Shown in pieces: positions 1 through 5,463 of a DNA stretch of 8,565 bases. The notes under the pieces were generated by a model. The model had not been told where the DNA came from. It saw only the letters and a program-made list of their open reading frames with translations, and ran no database searches. How positions within the stretch are numbered: the stretch's first letter is position 1; each line of letters begins with the position of its first letter. Location of the stretch: assembly GCA_040756715.1 (NCBI GenBank), contig JBFLYE010000102.1, positions 1 to 8,565 on the forward strand, in the 5' to 3' direction. The position numbers and the translations under genes were made by a program. Source of the stretch: a bacterium (lineage in GTDB: Bacteria; UBA9089; UBA9088).

Positions 1-6
1 CTTTTA

Positions 7-34
7 ATTCAAAATTCAACATTCAAAATTCATA
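7..34. repeat. Two tandem ATTCAAAATTCA units
   Basis: ATTCAAAATTCA occurs at 7-18 and 21-32, a 14-bp period, in the AT-rich gap left of argB. Similar words (AATTCAAATG, AAAATTCAAAA) appear in the palindrome near 5350-5375, suggesting one family of intergenic simple sequence. No gene is visible in 1-162. Confidence 0.5.
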
Positions 35-105
35 ATTTTATAAAGTTTTCCTTAAGATTATCTAAACACATACATTTTGTAAAGCGTTATGGAATCAACT
101 ATAGT

Positions 106-132
106 ATTCGTGATCCGTAAACGAACACGAAT
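106..132. repeat. Small palindrome downstream of argB
   Basis: ATTCGTG (106-112) and CACGAAT (126-132) are a perfect 7-bp inverted repeat around 13 nt that contains CGT/ACG, which can also pair. It lies 31 bp past the argB stop. The wording (CGTGATCCG, ACGAAC) resembles the arms of the larger palindrome at 5322-5430. There is no U-run on the argB strand, so it is not a classic terminator. Confidence 0.5.
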
Positions 133-162
133 TTTCTCCTTAAAAAACCTGGGTGGAGATAA

Positions 163-999
163 TCATCTTATAATCTCTGTGCCAATCCCCTTGTTGGTAA
201 ATAGCTCAAGGAGGATTGAGTGCTTTATTCTTCCATCAATGATATGTGCCTTCATTACGCCATTTTCAATTGCCTCTTGAGCTGCCCTTAGCTTTGGAAT
301 CATCCCTGAGCTTATCTTCTTTTTCTTGATCAATCCCTTTATCTCATCTATTCTTATGGTAGAAAGAAGCCTTTCTCCATCTAATACCCCTTTTGTATCA
401 GTAAGGAAGATGAGCTTCTCTGCCTCAATTGTTGATGCAATTTCTCCGGCAACGGTATCAGCATTGATGTTATACCTTACTCCCTTTTCCCCAACCCCAA
501 TCGGTGCAATAACCGGGATAAATGAAGAATAAAAAAGCCTTTCTAATAGCTCTTTATTTATCCTTAAATCCCCACCCACAAACCCCAGTCTTTTTATTGG
601 CTTTGCCAAAATCATATTTGAATCTGCACCCGAAAGTCCTACTGCCTTCGCACCATGCTTGTTTAATAATGAGACAATCTCGGTGTTTATCCTTCCTCTC
701 AAGACCATCTCAACCATCTCCATACTCTCTTGGTCGGTTATCCTTAAGCCATCCTGAAATTTTGGCTTAATCCCAAGCTTTTCCATAAACTTTGTAATCA
801 AGGGACCTCCGCCATGAACAATTACAGGCTTTATCCCAACATATTTAAGGAGGGTGCAATCAATTGCGAAGGATTCCTTTAATTCTTCCTCAATCATTGC
901 CGAGCCACCATATTTTATGACAATATACTTATCATAAAATACCTTGATATAAGGAAGTGCTTCAATAAGAATATTTGCCCTTTCTATCATCCCTTTCAT
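163..999 (-). CDS. argB: Acetylglutamate kinase, arginine-sensitive type
   Basis: Phosphorylates N-acetyl-L-glutamate with ATP, the second step of arginine synthesis, in the cytosol. The 278-aa protein is a complete amino acid kinase fold: KYGGSAM with the catalytic lysine K29, HGGG at 62-65 (phosphate/substrate binding), RITD at 86-89, GLSGAD at 121-126, NINADTVAGEIA at 178-189 (substrate site) and GMIPKL at 232-237, whose K236 matches the second catalytic lysine. The N-terminal helix before K29 (EALPYIKVFYDK) and the C-terminal HSILLELF...GIGT signature are those of the hexameric, arginine-inhibited enzymes (Thermotoga/Pseudomonas type), so feedback inhibition by arginine is expected. The start is ATG at 999; a second in-frame ATG at 990 is possible. 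A promoter sits directly upstream, so it can be transcribed apart from the antiporter gene 47 bp before it. No other arg gene is visible. Confidence 0.97.
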   Translation of the reverse strand: MKGMIERANILIEALPYIKVFYDKYIVIKYGGSAMIEEELKESFAIDCTLLKYVGIKPVIVHGGGPLITKFMEKLGIKPKFQDGLRITDQESMEMVEMVLRGRINTEIVSLLNKHGAKAVGLSGADSNMILAKPIKRLGFVGGDLRINKELLERLFYSSFIPVIAPIGVGEKGVRYNINADTVAGEIASTIEAEKLIFLTDTKGVLDGERLLSTIRIDEIKGLIKKKKISSGMIPKLRAAQEAIENGVMKAHIIDGRIKHSILLELFTNKGIGTEIIR

Positions 1000-1007
1000 C
1001 TTACATA

Positions 1008-1036
1008 ATTATATTTAACCCCTGGCTTTAAGACAA
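1008..1036 (-). promoter_or_regulatory. Sigma70-type promoter of argB
   Basis: On the minus strand, TTGTCT (1031-1036) is followed by a 17-bp spacer and a perfect TATAAT (1008-1013). Only 8 nt (TATGTAAG) separate the -10 box from the argB ATG, so transcription should begin about 2-3 nt before the start codon. The site lies in the short gap behind the antiporter stop codon. There is no Shine-Dalgarno sequence. The match is by eye to the E. coli consensus. Confidence 0.7.
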
Positions 1037-1046
1037 GTTAAATTTA

Positions 1047-2696
1047 TTATGAATCGCTTTCCTTTAATCCTTCTTCTAAAAGAAGAACAAGCTCTTCTCC
1101 AAATATAGAATAGACAAGTAAAACCTCATTTGCCCCTTGTTCTTTAATTTTCTCTGCCTGCTCTAATGAATCTGCTGTGGCAATAATGGTAGAAGAAGGG
1201 GAGAGAGAACGGCAGATTTTGACCAGCTTAAGGTTGTCTATCCCCTTTAGAAAGACATCGGGGATTGTAGAGAGAATCACCTTTGCTCCTTCAATATGGG
1301 CATGCCTTAATGTCTCCACGCTACTTACATCCCCAAAGATTGCAGGAATATTTTTCTCTTTAAGCTCTCTCAAAACCTCTAAGCTAAAATCTATAACCAA
1401 GACCTGGCTAAGTAGGGAGGGATTTTTTTGTGAAATGGCATCGATCAAAGCCCTTGCTCCATGGTGAAACCCTAGGAGAACAATGGGATAAGATATTGTT
1501 TTCTTTTTTTGATAATCCTCTTCTTTGCTTTTAAATCCAAGCCTCCTGGTTATCTTATCAAAAACAAGGTAGGTCTCGTGATTTGCCTTGATAAAATAGG
1601 AGGAGAGGATCGCACCAAATGCCATAGAGCAGATAATGAGATTAAGGATATCCTTTTGAATATGTCCTAATTCTGTGCCAATTGCCGCAATAACCAGAGA
1701 GAATTCACTAATTTGAGAAAGGTTAAGGGAGGAGATAAAGCTTGTCCTTTTTCCTGCACCATTTAATAAAAGGAGGGGATATAGGGTAAGAAAGCGTGAG
1801 GCAATAACAAAGGCTACAATTACAAGGCTGTTAAGGATTATTTCCAAGCTTGGCTTTTGTATCTTCATTCCCAAAGAGATGAAAAAGAGGATAAGAAAGA
1901 AATCTCGCAAAGGAAGAACCTTGGCGGTTACATGAAGGCTATAAGGAAAAAAGGAGATAGAAATGCCGGCAATGAAGGCACCTATTTCACAAGATAAGCC
2001 AATGAATTCTGCACAGGTTGAGATAAGGCTACACCAAGCAATAGAGATTGCCACAACCATCTCGGGGGATTTTGCTATCCATTCAAAGACATGCTTTAAA
2101 AGATATTTGCTCAAAAGGAATCCACCTCCCAAAAGCAATGTAGCCTTTAATAGCCCCAAGAAGAAAATGGCAATTTTTGGCTCAAGGAAATTGGATTGAA
2201 AGGCAAGAAGCAAGATTACCCAGATATCCTGGATGATTAGAATGCCCAAGGTAATTCTACCTGGCAGGGTATCAATTTCAAACTTATCATAAAGAAGCTT
2301 TACCACAATTGCTGTGCTACTTATTGAACATAATAAAGCAAGGTAAAAGCTATTAACCCTTCCCTCCCCTAAGATGTATTTAAAAAATAAAAGCCCAAGC
2401 AGAATGCAGAGGATAAATTGACCTATGCCAGCTATAATAATCTGTCTTCCTTGATGGATAAGCCTTTTTAGATTTATCTCTAATCCAATAATAAAAAGGA
2501 GAAGAACCAAGCCAATCCCAGAGATTGTCTCAATATTAACCGCATTTGTAACAAAACGAAGTCCAATCTCTGGGCCGATTAAGGCTCCTCCCATAAGATA
2601 GCCTAAGATAACAGGTTGGCGGATTTTATGGGCTAAAATTCCAAAAAGGGTTGCAAAAATAATAGAAATTCCTATATCTTCTAAAAGCCCATGCAT
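1047..2696 (-). CDS. Kef-type cation:proton antiporter with TrkA-N domain
   Basis: A 549-aa inner-membrane transporter of the CPA2 family, expected to exchange K+ or Na+ for H+. Residues 1 to about 375 are a chain of some 12 hydrophobic helices. They contain GLEI at 71-74 and IIQDIW at 154-159; the aspartate D157 fits the conserved QD ion-binding motif of KefB/KefC. Residues of about 402-530 form a cytosolic Rossmann-like TrkA-N domain: VLLGFHHGARAL at 406-417, an acidic strand end at VLVID 432-436, and GDVSSVETLRHAHIEGAKVIL at about 455-475. The usual glycine-rich loop GxGxxG reads GFHHGA, so NAD(H) or nucleotide binding may be altered. No TrkA-C domain follows. The start is ATG at 2696, just downstream of AAAGGA, which is too close for an ideal ribosome site. 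It follows hom by 39 bp and is probably co-transcribed with it. The ion carried cannot be told from sequence. Confidence 0.93.
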   Translation of the reverse strand: MHGLLEDIGISIIFATLFGILAHKIRQPVILGYLMGGALIGPEIGLRFVTNAVNIETISGIGLVLLLFIIGLEINLKRLIHQGRQIIIAGIGQFILCILLGLLFFKYILGEGRVNSFYLALLCSISSTAIVVKLLYDKFEIDTLPGRITLGILIIQDIWVILLLAFQSNFLEPKIAIFFLGLLKATLLLGGGFLLSKYLLKHVFEWIAKSPEMVVAISIAWCSLISTCAEFIGLSCEIGAFIAGISISFFPYSLHVTAKVLPLRDFFLILFFISLGMKIQKPSLEIILNSLVIVAFVIASRFLTLYPLLLLNGAGKRTSFISSLNLSQISEFSLVIAAIGTELGHIQKDILNLIICSMAFGAILSSYFIKANHETYLVFDKITRRLGFKSKEEDYQKKKTISYPIVLLGFHHGARALIDAISQKNPSLLSQVLVIDFSLEVLRELKEKNIPAIFGDVSSVETLRHAHIEGAKVILSTIPDVFLKGIDNLKLVKICRSLSPSSTIIATADSLEQAEKIKEQGANEVLLVYSIFGEELVLLLEEGLKESDS

Positions 2697-2701
2697 TTTC
2701 C

Positions 2702-2707
2702 TTTATA
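2702..2707 (-). promoter_or_regulatory. Possible -10 box before the antiporter gene
   Basis: TATAAA on the minus strand lies 5 nt before the antiporter ATG. That is the same short spacing seen at argB and the kinase gene, but no convincing -35 box is found 16-18 bp upstream. The gap behind hom also carries two copies of TCTGTAAT (2714-2721 and 2728-2735, plus strand). It is weak evidence for an internal promoter. Confidence 0.25.
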
Positions 2708-2735
2708 ACTAAATCTGTAATCTGAATTCTGTAAT

Positions 2736-3968
2736 TTATAGCTCTTCTATCCTTATCCTCACAACATCCTTGATAACATCTTCTCTCTTAATCTCATCAA
2801 TTGCAGCCCTTATATCACCCTCATAAGCCTCATGTGTTACCATTACAACAGGGACAATATCGCCCCTTTCCTTTTGGATGCAGGAGGAAATGCTTATCTT
2901 ATATTTTGCTAGAATACCAGAGATTAAAGCTAATACGCCAGGTTTGTCGGAGACCATAAATCTTATATAGGATTTAAGAAGGAGGTTTTCTATTGGATAA
3001 GGGGATACATTGGAAATATCGGGGATATTCATATCTTCACCCCTTAAAAGGCTAAATACATCAGCTATAACAGCAGAGGATGTAGGATATCCACCCGCAC
3101 CTTTACCATAGAAAAGGAGGGGTCCTGTAAGGTCAGAGACAACATAGATGCCATTGTAGTTATAAGAAATAGATGAGAGGAGGTGCTCCTTTGGAATCAT
3201 AACAGGATGGATGCGCATCTCTAAATTTCCATTGTCTATCTTTGCAATGCCAAGTAGCTTAATCTTGAATCCAAGCTCGTCTGCATAGACAAGGTCAGAA
3301 ATGGTAATTTCGGAAATCCCCTCTTTATAAACAGAAGCTATATCTACAATCTTTCCAAATGCAAGGGCTGATAAGACAATGAGCTTATGTAATGTGTCAT
3401 CACCGTTTATATCAAGGCTTGGGTCAGCCTCGGCAAAACCCTCTTTTTGTGCATCCTTTAGAACATCAAAGAATTCCCTTTTCTCCTCAAGCATCCTGGT
3501 TAGAATATAATTTGTTGTTCCATTGATTATCCCATATATCTTTTGAATTTTGTTTGCTATAAGGCTTGAGGTTATGGATGAAATAATAGGAATGCCGCCA
3601 CCCACAGATGCCTCAAACCTTATCCTTCTTTTATTAGTCTTTGCAGATGCTATAATCTCCTTTAAGTGCAAAGAAAGCAGAGCCTTGTTTGCGGTTACAA
3701 CATCCTTTTTATGCTCAAATGCCTTTAAAATATATGTCTTTGCTGGCTCAATCCCACCGATTAGCTCAATTATAACATCTATATTTGGGTCATTTAAAAC
3801 CTCATAGGGATCATCGGTAAGTAAATTCAGAGAAGGGGTGTAATCCCTCTTTCTCTTTAAATCAATATCGGCAATTTTTACCAAAGAAAGGCAGGAAAAG
3901 CCCCTTTCAAGCAATACCTTCGCGGTAGCCTGTCCGATTGTTCCTAAACCAATTAAACCAATGTTCAT
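2736..3968 (-). CDS. hom: Homoserine dehydrogenase with C-terminal ACT domain
   Basis: Reduces aspartate-4-semialdehyde to homoserine with NAD(P)H, the branch point to threonine and methionine (cytosolic). Counting from the ATG chosen here, the protein has 410 aa. It shows an N-terminal Rossmann fold (IGLIGLGTIG, residues 3-12), TANKALL (about 92-98) with the conserved lysine, EASVGGGIPII (about 120-130), GTTNYIL (about 150-156), the catalytic-domain stretch GFAEADPSLDINGDDTLHKL (about 177-196) with the conserved lysine, and an ACT domain from about residue 334 (FMVSDKPGVLALISGILAKY) for feedback control, usually by threonine. A TTG at 3980 would add four residues and overlap the kinase gene by 8 bp. 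The ATG at 3968 leaves a 4-bp gap and starts as family members do, so it is preferred. It is a stand-alone enzyme, not fused to aspartate kinase. It is translationally close to the kinase gene upstream, so the two are almost surely one operon. Confidence 0.96.
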   Translation of the reverse strand: MNIGLIGLGTIGQATAKVLLERGFSCLSLVKIADIDLKRKRDYTPSLNLLTDDPYEVLNDPNIDVIIELIGGIEPAKTYILKAFEHKKDVVTANKALLSLHLKEIIASAKTNKRRIRFEASVGGGIPIISSITSSLIANKIQKIYGIINGTTNYILTRMLEEKREFFDVLKDAQKEGFAEADPSLDINGDDTLHKLIVLSALAFGKIVDIASVYKEGISEITISDLVYADELGFKIKLLGIAKIDNGNLEMRIHPVMIPKEHLLSSISYNYNGIYVVSDLTGPLLFYGKGAGGYPTSSAVIADVFSLLRGEDMNIPDISNVSPYPIENLLLKSYIRFMVSDKPGVLALISGILAKYKISISSCIQKERGDIVPVVMVTHEAYEGDIRAAIDEIKREDVIKDVVRIRIEEL

Positions 3969-3972
3969 TCTA

Positions 3973-4875
3973 TTATTCAAAATGGGAAAGCTCTTTAAAT
4001 TGATAATACCTTTGCTTTATATCTTCCCATTTCAGGTTTTTCATCCTATTTAGGCTAAAATCCTCAACCACAAAGGATGCCATTGCCGAACCAAAGATTA
4101 CTGCCCTTTTTAGCTGCTCATTATCCCTTCCAGAAACCTGGGATAGATAGCCAATAAATGCTCCGCCAAATGTATCGCCTGCCCCGGTTGGGTCAAAGAT
4201 ATTCTCAAGGGGATATGCGGGAGCTGAAAATATTCCATCCTTTGAAAACATAAGGCAGCCATGCTCACCCTTTTTTATTATGACAATCTCTGGTCCTAAT
4301 TGCCTTATTTTCCCCGCTGCCTTTACCAGATTTGGCTCTTTTGCCAATTCCCTTGCCTCACCATCGTTTAAAACAATAATATCTACCATTGATATTGCCT
4401 TTTTTAATGCATCATTTTTATTTTCAATCCAATAATTCATCGTGTCTAAAACAATCAGACGAGGATTTTTTATCTGCTTTATAACCTTAATTTGAATATC
4501 TGGGTCAATATTTCCCAGGAAGATATATTTTGAATCTTTGTAATGTTCTGGAAGAGAGGCATCAAAGTTAGTCAAAACATTTAATTTTGTCTCTAATGTC
4601 TTTGCTTCATTAAGCTCGTATGTATAATAACCCTTCCATCTAAATGTTTCTCCAGGAAGAATACGAAGCCCACTTGTATCAATTTCATAAGATTTTAGAA
4701 GGGAAAGGTATTCTTCCTTAAAATCTTCTCCTACAACACTTAAGATACTTGCTTTATCAAAGAAGGAGCAGGAAACAGAGGCATATATGCAAGAGCCTCC
4801 CAAAACATCAGAGACCTCACCAAATGGTGTTTTTACAGAATCTATTCCCACAGAGCCAACAATAAGCGTAGCCAC
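3973..4875 (-). CDS. PfkB-family (ribokinase-like) kinase, substrate unknown
   Basis: A 300-aa cytosolic kinase that should phosphorylate a sugar, nucleoside or similar small molecule with ATP. The family marks are complete: the N-terminal VGSVGIDS strand, GGSCIYAS at 26-33 (first PfkB signature region), NDGEARELA at 170-178, KKGEHG at 201-206, and the ATP/anion-hole motif DPTGAGDTFGGAF at 228-240 with catalytic base D234. Residues LGNIDPDIQ (120-128) and LDTMNYWI (143-150) are strong landmarks that do not fit textbook ribokinase, fructokinase or adenosine kinase, so it probably belongs to a separate subfamily. The start is GTG at 4875; starting there gives the usual beginning just before the first strand. 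A strong promoter lies directly upstream and no ribosome site is present. It heads the kinase-hom unit. Its position beside homoserine dehydrogenase hints at amino-acid or methyl-cycle metabolism, but this is guesswork. Homoserine kinase itself normally belongs to other folds. Confidence 0.92.
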   Translation of the reverse strand: MATLIVGSVGIDSVKTPFGEVSDVLGGSCIYASVSCSFFDKASILSVVGEDFKEEYLSLLKSYEIDTSGLRILPGETFRWKGYYTYELNEAKTLETKLNVLTNFDASLPEHYKDSKYIFLGNIDPDIQIKVIKQIKNPRLIVLDTMNYWIENKNDALKKAISMVDIIVLNDGEARELAKEPNLVKAAGKIRQLGPEIVIIKKGEHGCLMFSKDGIFSAPAYPLENIFDPTGAGDTFGGAFIGYLSQVSGRDNEQLKRAVIFGSAMASFVVEDFSLNRMKNLKWEDIKQRYYQFKELSHFE

Positions 4876-4881
4876 AAAGAA

Positions 4882-4911
4882 ATGATAACCTAAAAGCCAT
4901 TATCCTGTCAA
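4882..4911 (-). promoter_or_regulatory. Strong sigma70-type promoter of the kinase-hom operon, leaderless geometry
   Basis: On the minus strand a perfect TTGACA (4906-4911) is followed by an 18-bp spacer and TATCAT (4882-4887, five of six consensus bases). Only six bases (TTCTTT) separate the -10 box from the GTG start at 4875. Transcription normally begins 6-7 nt past the -10 box, so the first base of the mRNA should be at or next to the start codon. The left edge of the transposase remnant lies about 5 bp beyond the -35 box, so the insertion left the promoter intact. Confidence 0.75.
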
Positions 4912-4935
4912 GGCTCTGTTGTGTACTTATTCCAG

Positions 4936-5183
4936 ATGGGTATAGACATACTTACCACCTTAAGGAAAGAAAAAATACAAAACAAAGAGATTATCGAAAG
5001 GGCTTTGATATTAGGAATATCAAGACAGACAGTAAGAAGGGGAAGAGATGGTCCTTTAAAGGATTTTTCAAAGAGACCTAAACATTCTTCCCAAGGAAAA
5101 CCAAGATTGAACTTGAGGATTTAATAATAAATGAAGCAAAGAGAACGTATGTGTTTAGCTCGGTGAGAATAAAATTGGGAAAT
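4936..5183 (+). pseudogene. Decayed IS481-like transposase, 5' end only
   Basis: An ATG at 4936 opens a reading frame (MGIDILTTLRKEK...) with a helix-turn-helix segment, IIERALILGISRQTVRR, and then RPKHS, the layout of the N-terminal DNA-binding part of IS481/rve-type transposases. The frame stops at 5122-5124. Shifting by one base at an AAAA run (5097-5100) gives an open continuation, KTKIELEDLIINEAKR then TYVFSSVRIKLG, which fits the expected next segment. The family's DDE catalytic domain is absent. The continuation ends where a hairpin repeat begins at about 5183. TGTTGTGTACTTATTCC (4917-4933) may be the left terminal repeat; no matching right end is in the window. A functional programmed frameshift is conceivable, but truncation makes decay far more likely. 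Family assignment is from memory of motif layout. Confidence 0.65.
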
Positions 5184-5264
5184 AGGCACAAAGGCACAGA
5201 GGCACAAAGGCGAGAGAGTTTATTTATTACTTGCTTTCTTTGTACCTTTGCCCCTTTGTGCCTA
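5183..5264. mobile_element. MITE-like inverted repeat bounded by TA
   Basis: TAGGCACAAAGG at the left and its complement CTTTGTGCCTA at the right close an imperfect inverted repeat. The arms (5184-5210 and about 5237-5263) agree at about 22 of 27 positions, with a loop of about 26 bp. The left arm itself is built from the repeated word GGCACAAAGG/GGCACAGAGG. Both outer ends are TA, the target duplicated by IS630/mariner-type transposases, so this may be a non-autonomous element of that sort that landed in the transposase remnant. It contains no gene. A dispersed extragenic hairpin repeat is the alternative. Confidence 0.5.
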
Positions 5265-5321
5265 GGTATATAAGACAGCTAAACAACGGCTATGGTAATT
5301 TGGTTAAGAGAGAAGCTAAAC

Positions 5322-5430
5322 ACGTACGAAATTCGAAATCAAAAAAACAAATTCAAATGACTAAAATTCAAAACAATATAATTAGAGGAACGATATTGTT
5401 TCCTGCTTTGTGCTTTCGGATTTCGTGCGT
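5322..5430. repeat. Long imperfect palindrome (extragenic repeat)
   Basis: The outer arms, ACGTACGAAATTCGAAA (5322-5338) and TTTCGGATTTCGTGCGT (5414-5430), pair over 17 positions. The two mismatches are both T opposite G on the plus strand, that is, wobble pairs in plus-strand RNA. The inner arms AAACAATAT (5371-5379) and ATATTGTTT (5393-5401) pair perfectly over 9 bp around a 13-nt loop. The stretch between outer and inner arms is unequal (32 versus 12 nt), with AATTCAAATG/AAAATTCAAAA-type simple sequence on the left. It follows the methionine synthase gene and could act as a transcript end structure, but there is no clear U-run. The flanks, 5265-5321 and 5431-5463, hold nothing else I recognise. 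Confidence 0.6.
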
Positions 5431-5463
5431 TTCTTTCATTTTAACTTCCTTTCTTCTTCTCCT

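Noticed and set aside
7-34. Short direct repeats that could suggest a CRISPR array.
   Set aside because: There are only two 12-bp units with a 2-bp spacer, so this is simple sequence. No cas gene is present.
131-163. Possible hairpin terminator directly at the argB stop (ATTTTCTCC with GGAGATAAT).
   Set aside because: Eight of nine positions pair, but the loop is 15 nt, the stem is AT-rich and no U-run follows on the argB strand.
5089-5103. A programmed -1 frameshift in the transposase at AAAAC.
   Set aside because: A four-A run is a weak slip site, the catalytic domain is missing downstream and IS481-type elements are not known to need it, so decay is the simpler reading.
5368-5439. A 23-codon minus-strand reading frame (MKETHEIRKHK...) with AGGAAG five bases before ATG, just downstream of the core MetE gene.
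   Set aside because: It lies inside the arms of the 109-bp palindrome and its sequence is dictated by that repeat, so the open frame is probably accidental despite the good ribosome site.
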